Below, piece by piece: positions 25,878-35,007 of a stretch of 64,000 nt of DNA. The stretch's first letter is position 1; each line of letters begins with the position of its first letter. The DNA is from Gammaproteobacteria bacterium (GTDB taxonomy: Bacteria; Pseudomonadota; Gammaproteobacteria; UBA6429; Thiohalophilaceae): contig WGLP01000011.1 in assembly GCA_016125505.1 (NCBI GenBank), positions 62,001 through 126,000 of the forward strand, read 5' to 3'. Both the position numbers and the translations under genes were made by a program. The notes below the pieces were generated by a model. The model worked only from the letters and a program-made list of their open reading frames with translations, searched no databases and was not told where the DNA came from.

Positions 25878-27401
25878 CTATCCGTTGTACACTTCCGCCA
25901 CTTCCGCATCACTGCCACTCTGCACGTCTTTGCTGCGGGCATTATCATTGCGCAATTGTTCCAGCAGTTTCAGATAGGTATCGGTAACATCGCCAGTCAC
26001 ATAGTCGCCGTCGAAGACCGAGGTATCGAAGCGATCGATAGGCAGCTTGGCCTTTTTGCGTACTGCCTCCTTGAGATCTTCCAGATCCTGGTAGATCAGC
26101 CAATCCGCACCGATCAATTCGGCGATCTGTGCTTCGTTGCGGTTATGTCCAATCAACTCGTCTGCCGCCGGCATGTCGATGCCATAGACATTCGGATGCC
26201 GCACCGGCGGTGCCGCGGAGGCGAAATAGACCTTCTTGGCGCCGGCGTCGCGCGCCATCTGGATGATCTCCTGCGAGGTCGTACCGCGCACGATGGAGTC
26301 GTCCACCAGCAACACGTTCTTGCCTTTGAACTCCAGGCCAATCGCGTTCAGTTTCTGGCGTACGGATTTCTTGCGTTGTTTCTGCCCGGGCATGATAAAC
26401 GTGCGCCCGATGTAACGATTCTTGATAAAGCCTTCGCTGTAACGAATCCCCAGATGGTATGCCAGGGACAAGGCCGACGTGCGGCTGGTATCGGGGATCG
26501 GCAGGACCACATCGATATCGTGATTGGGATATACCCGCTGGATCTTGCGCGCCAGATATTCCCCCATACGCAGACGCGCCTTGTATACCGAGATACCGTC
26601 CATCAGGGAGTCGGGACGCGCGAAGTACACATGCTCGAAGATACAGGGCGAACGCATCGGATGTTCCGCACATTGTTTCGTGAACATCTTGCCTTCCGTG
26701 TCAAAGTAGATCGCTTCGCCCGGCTCCACATCACGAATGAGCTCATAACCCAGCACGTCGATGGCCACGCTCTCCGATGCCGCCATATATTCTGTCTTAC
26801 CATTCACGATCCGTTTGCCGATGACCAGAGGACGAATGGCAAACGGGTCACGAAACACCAACAGCCCGCGGCCGACGATCATGGACACAACCGCGTAGGC
26901 ACCCCGGCAACGCCGATGCACACCGGCGACCGCAGAAAAGATATCCTCCGGATCGACCTTGGTCTTGCCACTCGCCGCCACTTGCAATTCATGCGCAAGA
27001 ATATTCAACAGGACTTCTGAGTCGGAGTTGGTATTGATGTGACGCTGATCCGTCTCGAACAACTCGCGTTTTAACTGGTCGGTATTGGTCAGATTGCCAT
27101 TGTGCGCCAGGGCAATGCCAAACGGTGAATTCACATAGAAAGGTTGTGATTCCGCGGAGGAGAAACAGCCGGCGGTGGGATAACGGGTATGGCCGATACC
27201 CATGTTACCCTGCAAACGCAACATGTGCCGGGTATGGAAGACATCGCGCACCAGGCCATTACTCTTGCGCAGAAAAATCCGATCCTTGTCGCAGGTCATG
27301 ATGCCAGCCGCATCCTGGCCACGGTGCTGCAATACCGTCAGACCATCATACAAAGCCTGATTTACGGGGCTATTCGAAACAATACCGATGATGCCACACA
27401 T
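25878..27401 (-). CDS. purF: Amidophosphoribosyltransferase PurF
   Basis: First committed step of purine synthesis: PRPP plus glutamine to phosphoribosylamine. It has 507 residues (E. coli 505). The N-terminal nucleophile Cys2 follows the Met (MCGIIGIV), and the glutaminase domain shows [21 protein letters not shown] and [10 protein letters not shown]. The PRPP loop is [18 protein letters not shown] near 365. It follows cvpA after 24 bp, the conserved cvpA-purF pair. The metZ promoter lies immediately after its stop. Confidence 0.98.
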   Translation of the reverse strand: MCGIIGIVSNSPVNQALYDGLTVLQHRGQDAAGIMTCDKDRIFLRKSNGLVRDVFHTRHMLRLQGNMGIGHTRYPTAGCFSSAESQPFYVNSPFGIALAHNGNLTNTDQLKRELFETDQRHINTNSDSEVLLNILAHELQVAASGKTKVDPEDIFSAVAGVHRRCRGAYAVVSMIVGRGLLVFRDPFAIRPLVIGKRIVNGKTEYMAASESVAIDVLGYELIRDVEPGEAIYFDTEGKMFTKQCAEHPMRSPCIFEHVYFARPDSLMDGISVYKARLRMGEYLARKIQRVYPNHDIDVVLPIPDTSRTSALSLAYHLGIRYSEGFIKNRYIGRTFIMPGQKQRKKSVRQKLNAIGLEFKGKNVLLVDDSIVRGTTSQEIIQMARDAGAKKVYFASAAPPVRHPNVYGIDMPAADELIGHNRNEAQIAELIGADWLIYQDLEDLKEAVRKKAKLPIDRFDTSVFDGDYVTGDVTDTYLKLLEQLRNDNARSKDVQSGSDAEVAEVYNG

Positions 27402-27425
27402 ACTTACCTCATGCCTGTTGAACGG

Positions 27426-27914
27426 TCAAAAAACAAAATTCCTCGCCACGTCACCGGGAAGAAAACCTGTCAGCCAGATCGCTACCGCCTGAAACTTACC
27501 GACCAGATAGGAATGCTGCCATACCTCGGCCTTAGGAATCTGCGTCAAACCTGCCAGGGCGACCAGCGCCGACACCAGCACCACACCGCGCAGGAACCCG
27601 AACAATATGCCGATGGCCCGGTCGGCACCACTCAGGCCGGTACGTTGCACGATCTTGCAAGCGAAAAAATTAACGACGGCGAACATCACCATCGATAGCG
27701 TAAATAAGGTGAAAAACGCCACAATCAAGCGCAGATTGAGGTTTTCGATCGAGCCTTGCAGGAAGGTCGAAAAACTCCCATGCAAACGCCAGGCGATCAC
27801 AAAGGAGACGATCCACGCCGTGAGCGATAACGCCTCCCGCACAAAGCCCCGAATCAGACTGATAAAACACGATATGAATATCACGCCAATGATGACGAAA
27901 TCGATCCAGGTCAT
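27426..27914 (-). CDS. cvpA: CvpA family membrane protein (colicin V production protein)
   Basis: Inner-membrane protein of 162 residues with four helices: about 4-22, 27-45, 64-84 and 100-120. The start MTWIDFVIIGVIFISCFISL and RGFVREALSLTAWIVSFVIA are the family signature. It is linked to purF throughout proteobacteria, and in E. coli it is needed for colicin V export and envelope integrity; the biochemical role is unclear. I chose the ATG at 27914; a GTG five codons upstream is possible and neither has a strong ribosome site. Confidence 0.93.
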   Translation of the reverse strand: MTWIDFVIIGVIFISCFISLIRGFVREALSLTAWIVSFVIAWRLHGSFSTFLQGSIENLNLRLIVAFFTLFTLSMVMFAVVNFFACKIVQRTGLSGADRAIGILFGFLRGVVLVSALVALAGLTQIPKAEVWQHSYLVGKFQAVAIWLTGFLPGDVARNFVF

Positions 27915-27999
27915 GAAAAGCGAAACCACCCGAGTAGACGTTCATTGCCAAGGCGCGGATTTTAACAGACCTCGGGCCACAACCATACCGGCAACCCGC

Positions 28000-28590
28000 C
28001 TAAGGATAGGCAAGAATCAGCGTTCCCTTCAATTTGAGCTGCCTGGCCAGTTTGGCCTGCAGTTTGTCGGCCTCCTCCCGCTTGGTGACCGGCCCGACAC
28101 GCACGCGATAGAGTGTGCCGTGCTTGCCGGTGGTCGACTCCACGTAGCAGTTGTATTTGGCCTTGAGTAAGCGATCGCGCAATTTCAGCGCCTTATTGCG
28201 ATCCGTAAAACTCGCGACCTGAATAACCCAGCCGGCGGTTTTGTCCGCTGGACTGACCTTCGGTTCCTTGCTCCCGGCCGGTGGTGTCGCGGGTTCGGTC
28301 TTGTTCTGTGCCGCGTTTTCCTGCTCCAGCGTGGCGTCCGCCTTGGGTAAGGCCGGGGTGTCCTTGTCGACCAGTTGGGTCGTTTGCGCAGGCGGCGCAA
28401 CGGCAGGTGGTGGTGGCGGTGCGGATTCCGTTGCCAGTTTTTCCAATGCGGCCGGTTTGAGTGGGATATTGGTGCCGGATATACCGCTGCTACTGTCCTC
28501 CCGGTTGAGGATCATGGGAATGAAAATAACCCCCAAGGCAACGAGCACGATGGCACCTACAATACGCTGCTTGAGTTGCGCTTTATCCAC
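28000..28590 (-). CDS. dedD: SPOR-domain protein DedD
   Basis: Division-associated inner-membrane protein of 196 residues. A short basic cytoplasmic start is followed by one helix (IVGAIVLVALGVIFIPMIL, about 10-28), a long Pro/Ala/Lys-rich linker, and a C-terminal SPOR domain (about 118-196: GWVIQVASFTDRNKALKLRD, YRVRVGPVTKREEADKLQAKL). SPOR domains bind denuded peptidoglycan at the septum. The position folC-dedD-cvpA-purF is the conserved one. Confidence 0.93.
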   Translation of the reverse strand: MDKAQLKQRIVGAIVLVALGVIFIPMILNREDSSSGISGTNIPLKPAALEKLATESAPPPPPAVAPPAQTTQLVDKDTPALPKADATLEQENAAQNKTEPATPPAGSKEPKVSPADKTAGWVIQVASFTDRNKALKLRDRLLKAKYNCYVESTTGKHGTLYRVRVGPVTKREEADKLQAKLARQLKLKGTLILAYP

Positions 28591-28629
28591 TGCTCTGAAA
28601 ACACCCTACGAAATACGCCAAGTTGCTGA

Positions 28630-29892
28630 TTATAGGCCCTGAGGGCAGGTCTGGGCCACTGTATAGAAAGAACCGTACACGAGGACACAGTCACCGGGTT
28701 TTGCTACCTGGTTGGCCTGAGCATATGCCAGCCCGAGATCCGTGAACGACGACTGTTGTGCCGAAGGACAACCGGCCTGGACGGCATCCGCAATCTGTTG
28801 CAGGCTCGCGCCACGTGCGGCAGCTAGTGGCGCAATATACCAGTGCGTCACCAAGCCACACAAAGGCGCAATGATCCCCGCAATATCCTTGTCCGCCAAT
28901 GCGGAAAACACTGCATGTACTGCGCCTTGTGTATGCACTCGCCGCAAGGTATCCGCTAATTGCCTTGCAGCGGCGGGATTGTGGGCAACATCATAGACGT
29001 GCGCAACATCGCCAGCCACATAGTGAAAACGCCCGGGCAATCGCACCGACAGCAGACCGTGTCGTATATGCGCAAGCGCCACCGGCAAGCGTGATTGCAA
29101 ACTTTCGACTGCCATAATGACGCCTGCGGCATTGCGCAACTGGTGTTCGCCGGAGAGCGCCGGCGCCGGCAGACCAACACGGTGGCTATCACCGCTATGC
29201 CATGACCAGCTCCCCTGTTCAGCTTGATAATGAAAATCCCGATTCACGCAGAGCAATGTATTACCCAGCGACCCGGCATATGCGGTGAGTGCTGCCGGTG
29301 GAGAGGGATCCATCACAATACCCACGTTGTCGCCACGGAAAATCCCGGCCTTCTCGCGTGCAATGCTTTCGCGATCGTTGCCCAACCATTGCATGTGGTC
29401 CAGATCAATGGAGGTGACTATGGAGACATCCGCATCAATGATATTCACGGCATCTAAACGTCCGCCCAAACCGACTTCCAGAATCACGACGTCGAGTTGC
29501 GCCTGTTTGAAAATATCCAGCGCCGCCAGGGTGCCGAATTCAAAATAGGTCAGGCTGGTGTCAGCACGCGCCGTATCAACATGATCAAAGGCAATACAGA
29601 TGGCGTCATCGCAAACGGATTCGCCATCGATACGGATACGTTCGTTATAGCGCCAGAGATGTGGTGAGGTATAGGCACCCACGCGATAACCCGCTTCGCG
29701 ATAGATCGCCTCCAGCATCGCGACACATGAGCCTTTCCCGTTGGTGCCACCGACGATAATGACCGGACAAGCAAAATCCCCGGCATGCATACGCCGCCAC
29801 ACCGCATGCACGCGCGACAAACCGAGGTCAATGGACTTGGGATGCAGTTGCTCCTGCCACTGCAACCAGTCGGAGAGAGTCTGAAAACGCAT
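28630..29892 (-). CDS. folC: Bifunctional folylpolyglutamate/dihydrofolate synthase
   Basis: Adds glutamate to dihydropteroate and to folates, using ATP, in the cytoplasm. It has 420 residues (E. coli 422). The Mur-ligase type P-loop is VIIVGGTNGKGSCVAMLEAI near 45-64, followed by YTSPHLWRYNERIRIDG. The metal and ATP region shows EVGLGGRLDAVNIIDADVSIVTSIDLDHMQWLG, and DVAHNPAAARQLADTL marks the C-terminal domain. It lies between accD and dedD, 26 bp after accD. Confidence 0.97.
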   Translation of the reverse strand: MRFQTLSDWLQWQEQLHPKSIDLGLSRVHAVWRRMHAGDFACPVIIVGGTNGKGSCVAMLEAIYREAGYRVGAYTSPHLWRYNERIRIDGESVCDDAICIAFDHVDTARADTSLTYFEFGTLAALDIFKQAQLDVVILEVGLGGRLDAVNIIDADVSIVTSIDLDHMQWLGNDRESIAREKAGIFRGDNVGIVMDPSPPAALTAYAGSLGNTLLCVNRDFHYQAEQGSWSWHSGDSHRVGLPAPALSGEHQLRNAAGVIMAVESLQSRLPVALAHIRHGLLSVRLPGRFHYVAGDVAHVYDVAHNPAAARQLADTLRRVHTQGAVHAVFSALADKDIAGIIAPLCGLVTHWYIAPLAAARGASLQQIADAVQAGCPSAQQSSFTDLGLAYAQANQVAKPGDCVLVYGSFYTVAQTCPQGL

Positions 29893-29918
29893 TACGCGTC
29901 AGTGAAAGAGAAGTTTAA

Positions 29919-30779
29919 TCAGGCAGCGGGACGATGTTGCATCATCGATAACACGCGCGCGATACGATCACGCAGGTCGCGGCGATCCACCACCATATCG
30001 ATAGCGCCATGTTCGAGCAGAAACTCACTGCGTTGAAAACCATCCGGCAGGGTTTCCCGCACCGTCTGTTCGATCACGCGAGGACCGGCAAACCCGATAA
30101 GGGCGTTGGGTTCACCGATATGGATGTCGCCGAGCATGGCAAAGCTGGCGGAGACGCCACCCATGGTGGGATCAGTCATGACGGAGATATACGGGATCCC
30201 GCGTTGGCTCAGGCGGGTCAAGGCGGCACTGGTCTTGGCCATTTGCATCAACGAAAACAGCGCTTCCTGCATACGCGCACCACCGCTGGCGGAAAAACAA
30301 ACCAGGGGGATATTTTCCTGTACACAGGCATCCACTGCACGTACAAATCGTTCGCCAACAACGGAACCCATGGAGCCGCCCATAAACTTGAATTCAAACG
30401 CGGCTGCAACCAGCGGCAAGTTTTTAACGCTGCCCTTCATGACGACCAGTGCATCGTTTTCACCGGTCGCTTTTTGCGCCTGCAATAGGCGGTCTTTGTA
30501 CTTTTTCAGATCGCGGAACTTCAGCGCATCCACCGGTTTGAGGCCGCCAGCGATTTCACTCCGGCCTTCCGGATCGAGAAAATAATCCAGACGCTGACGC
30601 GCACCGACGCGCATGTGATGATCACATTTGGGACACACATCCAGGTTGCGCTCCAGATCGGCACGATATAACACCGCGCCACAGGCATCACATTTGCTCC
30701 ACAAGCCTTCCGGCACACTTTTACGCGCGGTCCCTTCGGTGCGGATACGAGTCGGCAGTAATTTGGTAAACCAATTCAT
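29919..30779 (-). CDS. accD: Acetyl-CoA carboxylase, carboxyltransferase subunit beta
   Basis: Beta half of the carboxyltransferase that forms malonyl-CoA for fatty-acid synthesis. It has 286 residues. The zinc ribbon has its four Cys (CDACGAVLY and VCPKCDHH, about 31-53), followed by the crotonase-like domain with [30 protein letters not shown] and [17 protein letters not shown], whose backbone forms the oxyanion holes. The N-terminal [14 protein letters not shown] is standard. It is 24 bp after trpA; trpA-accD-folC is a conserved order. Confidence 0.98.
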   Translation of the reverse strand: MNWFTKLLPTRIRTEGTARKSVPEGLWSKCDACGAVLYRADLERNLDVCPKCDHHMRVGARQRLDYFLDPEGRSEIAGGLKPVDALKFRDLKKYKDRLLQAQKATGENDALVVMKGSVKNLPLVAAAFEFKFMGGSMGSVVGERFVRAVDACVQENIPLVCFSASGGARMQEALFSLMQMAKTSAALTRLSQRGIPYISVMTDPTMGGVSASFAMLGDIHIGEPNALIGFAGPRVIEQTVRETLPDGFQRSEFLLEHGAIDMVVDRRDLRDRIARVLSMMQHRPAA

Positions 30780-30802
30780 AGCGGTATTGTATTCAATCCT
30801 GG

Positions 30803-31639
30803 TTAACTCTGCATCTTTACGGCAGATTGTCGTGAATCGCCATCCATAGCGTGACGCATTTCACTAATTAAATCGGCAACGGCGCCCCGTGTCTTGTCCA
30901 GTGACGGTATATTCGCCTCAATCAGGCGTACCAATGCGCTACCGACCACAACTGCATCGGCCACGGCGGCAATCGATTTAGCCGACGCGCCATCTTTGAT
31001 ACCGAAGCCCACACCGACGGGCAGGGTGCTCACAGATTTAATCTCCGTGACACGCCGCTGCACTTCCTCAGTATTCAAATGGCCAGCACCGGTGACACCC
31101 TTGAGAGAAACGTAATACACAAAACCGCTTGAGGTCGCTGCAATGGTTTTCATACGTTGCGGCGTCGTCGTTGGCGCTACCAAGAAAATGACGTCCAAAC
31201 CAGCAGGTCTGGCGTATTTCAACAATGCCTCTGCCTCTTCCGGCGGTAAATCAACCAGAAGCACACCATCAATACCGGCAGCCGACGCTTTATTGACGAA
31301 GGTCTCATAACCCATGACTTCCACGGGATTGAGATAGCCCATCAGCAACACAGGTGTCGTCGCATCTTTTGTTCGAAATGTCGCCACCATATCGATGACC
31401 TGCTGCAGGCTGACGTGGTGCAGCAAGGCGCGCTCCATGGCGTGCTGAATTACGGGACCCTCTGCCATGGGATCGGAAAACGGCACCCCCACTTCCAGGA
31501 TATCCGCCCCAGCCTCAACCATGGCGTGCATCAGGGGCACGGTGAAGTCAGGATTAGGATCTCCCGCGGTCAAATACGGTATCAGGGCCTTACGTGCCTC
31601 ACCGGCAAGTTGTGAAAAACGAGCGCCAATACGGCTCAT
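30803..31639 (-). CDS. trpA: Tryptophan synthase alpha chain
   Basis: Cleaves indole-3-glycerol phosphate to indole and glyceraldehyde 3-phosphate, passing indole to TrpB through the complex's tunnel. It has 278 residues in a TIM barrel. The catalytic Glu49 is present in [12 protein letters not shown]. The second catalytic position, Asp60 in the Salmonella enzyme, is Glu here (PMAEGP, codon GAG at 31460-31462). The rest is normal: [26 protein letters not shown]. The start overlaps the trpB stop by 4 bp. Confidence 0.96.
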   Translation of the reverse strand: MSRIGARFSQLAGEARKALIPYLTAGDPNPDFTVPLMHAMVEAGADILEVGVPFSDPMAEGPVIQHAMERALLHHVSLQQVIDMVATFRTKDATTPVLLMGYLNPVEVMGYETFVNKASAAGIDGVLLVDLPPEEAEALLKYARPAGLDVIFLVAPTTTPQRMKTIAATSSGFVYYVSLKGVTGAGHLNTEEVQRRVTEIKSVSTLPVGVGFGIKDGASAKSIAAVADAVVVGSALVRLIEANIPSLDKTRGAVADLISEMRHAMDGDSRQSAVKMQS

Positions 31640-32862
31640 AGCTGGATCCCCTCTCTCGCAGCCACCGTGTGGATATCCTTATCTCCGCGCCCCGAGAGAT
31701 TCACTATTATGTTCTGGGATTTGTCCATCGTCGGTGCCAGTTTCGTGGCATAGGCAATGGCATGGCTGGATTCGAGTGCCGGCATAATGCCCTCGGTTCG
31801 TGTCAGCATATGGAAGGCCTGCAGGGCCTCCTCATCGCTAATTGACACATAATTAGCCCGACCAATGTCCTTTAACCAGGCATGTTCCGGCCCCACGCCG
31901 GGATAATCCAGGCCAGCGGAAACGGAGTGTGTCGGGATGATCTGACCGTCCTGGTCTTCCATCAGGTAGGTACGGTTCCCATGCAGTACCCCCGGCCTTC
32001 CCGCGCACAGCGGCGCCGCATGTTCCCCTGTGGCCAGCCCATGTCCGGCCGCCTCCACGCCGTACATGGCGACCTTTGCATCGCCAATAAACGGATAAAA
32101 CAAGCCAATCGCATTGGAGCCGCCCCCGACACAAGCGACCAGGGCATCCGGGAGACGCCCGGTTTGTGCCAAGGCCTGCTCCCTGGCCTCACGGCCAATG
32201 ATCGCCTGAAAATCCCGAACCATGGCGGGATAAGGATGCGGCCCGGCAACCGTACCGATGATATAAAACGTGTTATCGACATTCGTCACCCAGTCCCGCA
32301 TGGCTTCGTTGAGGGCGTCCTTCAGGGTTTTGGAGCCCGACGTGACCGGCACGACTTCCGCCCCGAGCAGCTTCATGCGAAACACATTAATGGCCTGGCG
32401 CTGAATATCCTCTGAGCCCATGTAAACCACGCATTCCATCCCCAGGCGTGCTGCGACGGTGGCGCTAGCGACGCCATGCTGACCGGCACCGGTCTCGGCG
32501 ATGATGCGGGTTTTACCCATGCGTTGCGCCAGCAAGGCCTGCCCCACCGTGTTATTCACTTTATGTGCGCCGGTGTGATTCAGGTCTTCGCGTTTGAGGT
32601 AGATCTGGGCACCGCCCAGCTCCTGACTCCAACGTTTGGCGTGATATAAGGGTGAGGGTCGTCCGACATACTGGCGAAGTTCCTCATCGAGCTGCTGCAA
32701 AAATGCCGGATCGGCCATTGCCTGCTCATAGGCTGCGGTGAGTTCTTCGATGGGGGCCATCAAGGTCTCCGCCACAAAACGACCACCATAAGGCCCAAAA
32801 TGGCCGTGTGCATCGGGATAGTTGTAGGGCGTCGCCAGATTACTTGTCTTCACTTGCGCCAA
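31636..32862 (-). CDS. trpB: Tryptophan synthase beta chain
   Basis: PLP enzyme joining indole and serine to tryptophan. It has 408 residues. The PLP lysine is Lys101 in HTGAHKVNN; the glycine loop is [10 protein letters not shown] and the GAGQHG substrate loop is intact. The start is probably the TTG at 32862: GAGGT lies about 9 bases upstream, while the alternative GTG at 32853 is too far away. This start lies inside the end of trpF (23-bp overlap), so translation of the two is coupled. trpB overlaps trpA by 4 bp. Confidence 0.96.
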   Translation of the reverse strand: MAQVKTSNLATPYNYPDAHGHFGPYGGRFVAETLMAPIEELTAAYEQAMADPAFLQQLDEELRQYVGRPSPLYHAKRWSQELGGAQIYLKREDLNHTGAHKVNNTVGQALLAQRMGKTRIIAETGAGQHGVASATVAARLGMECVVYMGSEDIQRQAINVFRMKLLGAEVVPVTSGSKTLKDALNEAMRDWVTNVDNTFYIIGTVAGPHPYPAMVRDFQAIIGREAREQALAQTGRLPDALVACVGGGSNAIGLFYPFIGDAKVAMYGVEAAGHGLATGEHAAPLCAGRPGVLHGNRTYLMEDQDGQIIPTHSVSAGLDYPGVGPEHAWLKDIGRANYVSISDEEALQAFHMLTRTEGIMPALESSHAIAYATKLAPTMDKSQNIIVNLSGRGDKDIHTVAAREGIQL

Positions 32863-33475
32863 CGTGGTTTACCTCAAAAATGAATTGTCTGATTTTAGCG
32901 TGATCCTTGATACGCTTGCTCGCCTCGACGCCACCACTGACATCCACGGCATACGGCCTGACCTGCTGAATTGCGCCGGCAATATTGTCTGCCGTCAGGC
33001 CGCCCGCCAGGATAACAGGCTTCGGGCAATCTGCCGGAATCCGGGACCAGTCAAAGGTTTGCCCGGTCCCACCCGGAAGACCCTTTACATAAGTGTCCAG
33101 CAAAACCGCACGCGCCCGGGTATATTGGCTCGCCAGCGCACTCACGTCGGTACCGTCCTGTACTCGAATCGCCTTGAGGTAGGGATGCCCGAATTGTTCG
33201 CAAAATTCAGCGGATTCCTCACCATGAAATTGCAGACAGTCGAGAGATACCTGCCTGAGTACCGCCTCGACATCTTCGGGCCGGGGATTTACAAACAACC
33301 CGACACTTGTGACAAAGGCCGGTAGGGTTTGCACAATACCCGCCGCAGTCTTGATATCAACGGCGCGTGGGCTAGCCGCATAAAATACCAGGCCAATCGC
33401 GTCCGCCCCGCAATCGGCGGCGATTCGGGCGTCTTCCGCCCGGGTAATTCCGCATATTTTGACGCGTATACGCAT
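32840..33475 (-). CDS. trpF: Phosphoribosylanthranilate isomerase
   Basis: Third step of the tryptophan branch: isomerises PRA to CdRP, in a TIM barrel. It has 211 residues. The catalytic Cys is in [13 protein letters not shown] (about 5-17) and the catalytic Asp in [19 protein letters not shown] near 180. It is a stand-alone enzyme, not fused to trpC. The start is 29 bp after truA. trpF-trpB-trpA form the split trp cluster seen in Pseudomonas; the other trp genes are outside this window. Confidence 0.96.
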   Translation of the reverse strand: MRIRVKICGITRAEDARIAADCGADAIGLVFYAASPRAVDIKTAAGIVQTLPAFVTSVGLFVNPRPEDVEAVLRQVSLDCLQFHGEESAEFCEQFGHPYLKAIRVQDGTDVSALASQYTRARAVLLDTYVKGLPGGTGQTFDWSRIPADCPKPVILAGGLTADNIAGAIQQVRPYAVDVSGGVEASKRIKDHAKIRQFIFEVNHVGASEDK

Positions 33476-33504
33476 GGTGCTGGCTATTATAAAGGCCAGA
33501 GAGA

Positions 33505-34290
33505 TTACCAGACACCCGCTGGTGGTAAAAGTGCGGGTATGGAATACTGGTCCGGGTAATACGCCGTAACAAAATACAGACCATGCGGACTGGCGGTCAC
33601 GCCACCCTGGGTTCGGTCGCGCTGCTCAAGAACCTCTCTTGCCCAGGCGGGATCGGCTTCTCCCGCACCAATTTTCATCAGCACGCCGGCAATATTACGT
33701 ACCATATGGTGTAAAAAACCATTCGCTTCCAATTCGAGTATGACCATATCGCAATGTCGGCTGATATCCAGCCTATGCAGTGTGCGCACGGGACTTTTTG
33801 CCTGACATGCCAGGGCGCGGTAAGACGAAAAATCATGTTCGCCAATGAGGTATTGAGTGGCTTCGCGCATGCGCTCGATCTGCAGAGGCCGATACTCCCA
33901 GCTAACGCGTTTTGCCAGAATGGCCGGACGCATCGGCCGATTAAAAATGACATAACGATATAAGCGACGCACTGCACTGAAACGTGCATGAAAATTCGCT
34001 GGCATCTGCTTCGCCCACAAAACGGTAATATCTTCTGGCAGATTGGCATTCCCACCCAAGACCCAGGCGTGATCCGAACGTACGGCATCAGTATCGAAGT
34101 GGACCACCTGAGCCAGCGCGTGCACGCCAGTGTCAGTACGACCAGCACAACTCACACGCACCTCATGATTCGCCACAAAGGCCAGCGCCTGTTCCACCTT
34201 TTCCTGTACCGAGGGGCTGTGATCCTGATACTGCCAACCGCAATATCGGGAACCATCATATTCGATGCCAAGCGCTATCCGCTGCGTCAT
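33505..34290 (-). CDS. truA: tRNA pseudouridine(38-40) synthase TruA
   Basis: Makes pseudouridine at positions 38-40 in tRNA anticodon stems. With the ATG at 34290 (MTQRIALGIEYDGSRYCGWQ) it has 261 residues. The catalytic Asp is in CAGRTDTGVHALAQVVHFD near 55, and the FHARFSAVRRLYRYVIFN and FLHHMVRNIAGVLM blocks are conserved. The frame runs to 34368, but inside the upstream membrane-protein gene. Only 2 bp separate it from that gene. Confidence 0.97.
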   Translation of the reverse strand: MTQRIALGIEYDGSRYCGWQYQDHSPSVQEKVEQALAFVANHEVRVSCAGRTDTGVHALAQVVHFDTDAVRSDHAWVLGGNANLPEDITVLWAKQMPANFHARFSAVRRLYRYVIFNRPMRPAILAKRVSWEYRPLQIERMREATQYLIGEHDFSSYRALACQAKSPVRTLHRLDISRHCDMVILELEANGFLHHMVRNIAGVLMKIGAGEADPAWAREVLEQRDRTQGGVTASPHGLYFVTAYYPDQYSIPALLPPAGVW

Positions 34291-34292
34291 GC

Positions 34293-34982
34293 TTAGAGAT
34301 AATTCGTAGAAACAAAGCGAGCCGCGATGATAAACATGAGCAGCAGCAGTAACAACACCCACTGCCATGCTGCCGGGGCCGTCGTCTCCAGTGTCAGCTC
34401 GGTTTGAACAGGTCTTGCTTCCGCCTGCACGAACACATCATGAATGAAGGCGGCAATTCGTTCCGGGATCTCCCGCCAGGTGGCCAAGGTAATCCCGGAT
34501 CCTTTGGCGGAACCCCAGCGCGTTTGCAATTCATGAATTTTCTGTAAGGTCAGTGCAAGTCGAACACTCAGGCGATTTGCAGGTATTCCCAATCGGGCCA
34601 AGGGCTGTAACAACCAATACAAAGCGCCTTGCAATTGTGCAGGTGGCGTCGAGTGAATGAGTAAAGCAAAGAACAGCAGGACAGTCGCCAGGGCAAGACA
34701 CCGCTCGAGCCCCAGCCAAAACCCACCCAGACTCAACTCAAACAAGCCGAATGTCAGTGAGGGTCCACCACCTGGCGTCATAAATGTATAAAGCAGGAGA
34801 ATAGACAACCAGAACCAGCGCATCCGACGCATGAGACGCCAGGTAAAGGCAAAGATATTGTTTGGTGCACGCAGAACAAACATCAAAAAGATGATATCTG
34901 CAAGCAAAACAAACGGGAAATTCGCGCGGGCCAGTGTTGCGATCAGAGCCAGGAAACACAGGATCCGGATCACCGGATGCAT
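34293..34982 (-). CDS. EcfT/CbiQ-like transmembrane protein
   Basis: Membrane protein of about 229 residues resembling the transmembrane subunit of energy-coupling-factor transporters. Helices lie near 4-20, 22-38, 58-78 and 94-114 (numbering from the ATG), and one near the C-terminus (AWQWVLLLLLLMFIIAARFV). The cytoplasmic region RLSVRLALTLQKIHELQTRWGSAKG resembles the EcfT coupling helices, but the strict A-R-G signatures are not obvious. No ECF ATPase or S-component is nearby. A TTG at 35015 overlapping the fimV stop is an alternative start. Function is open. Confidence 0.65.
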   Translation of the reverse strand: MHPVIRILCFLALIATLARANFPFVLLADIIFLMFVLRAPNNIFAFTWRLMRRMRWFWLSILLLYTFMTPGGGPSLTFGLFELSLGGFWLGLERCLALATVLLFFALLIHSTPPAQLQGALYWLLQPLARLGIPANRLSVRLALTLQKIHELQTRWGSAKGSGITLATWREIPERIAAFIHDVFVQAEARPVQTELTLETTAPAAWQWVLLLLLLMFIIAARFVSTNYL

Positions 34983-35007
34983 GCGATTTATACTCGTAGC
35001 TGTATCA

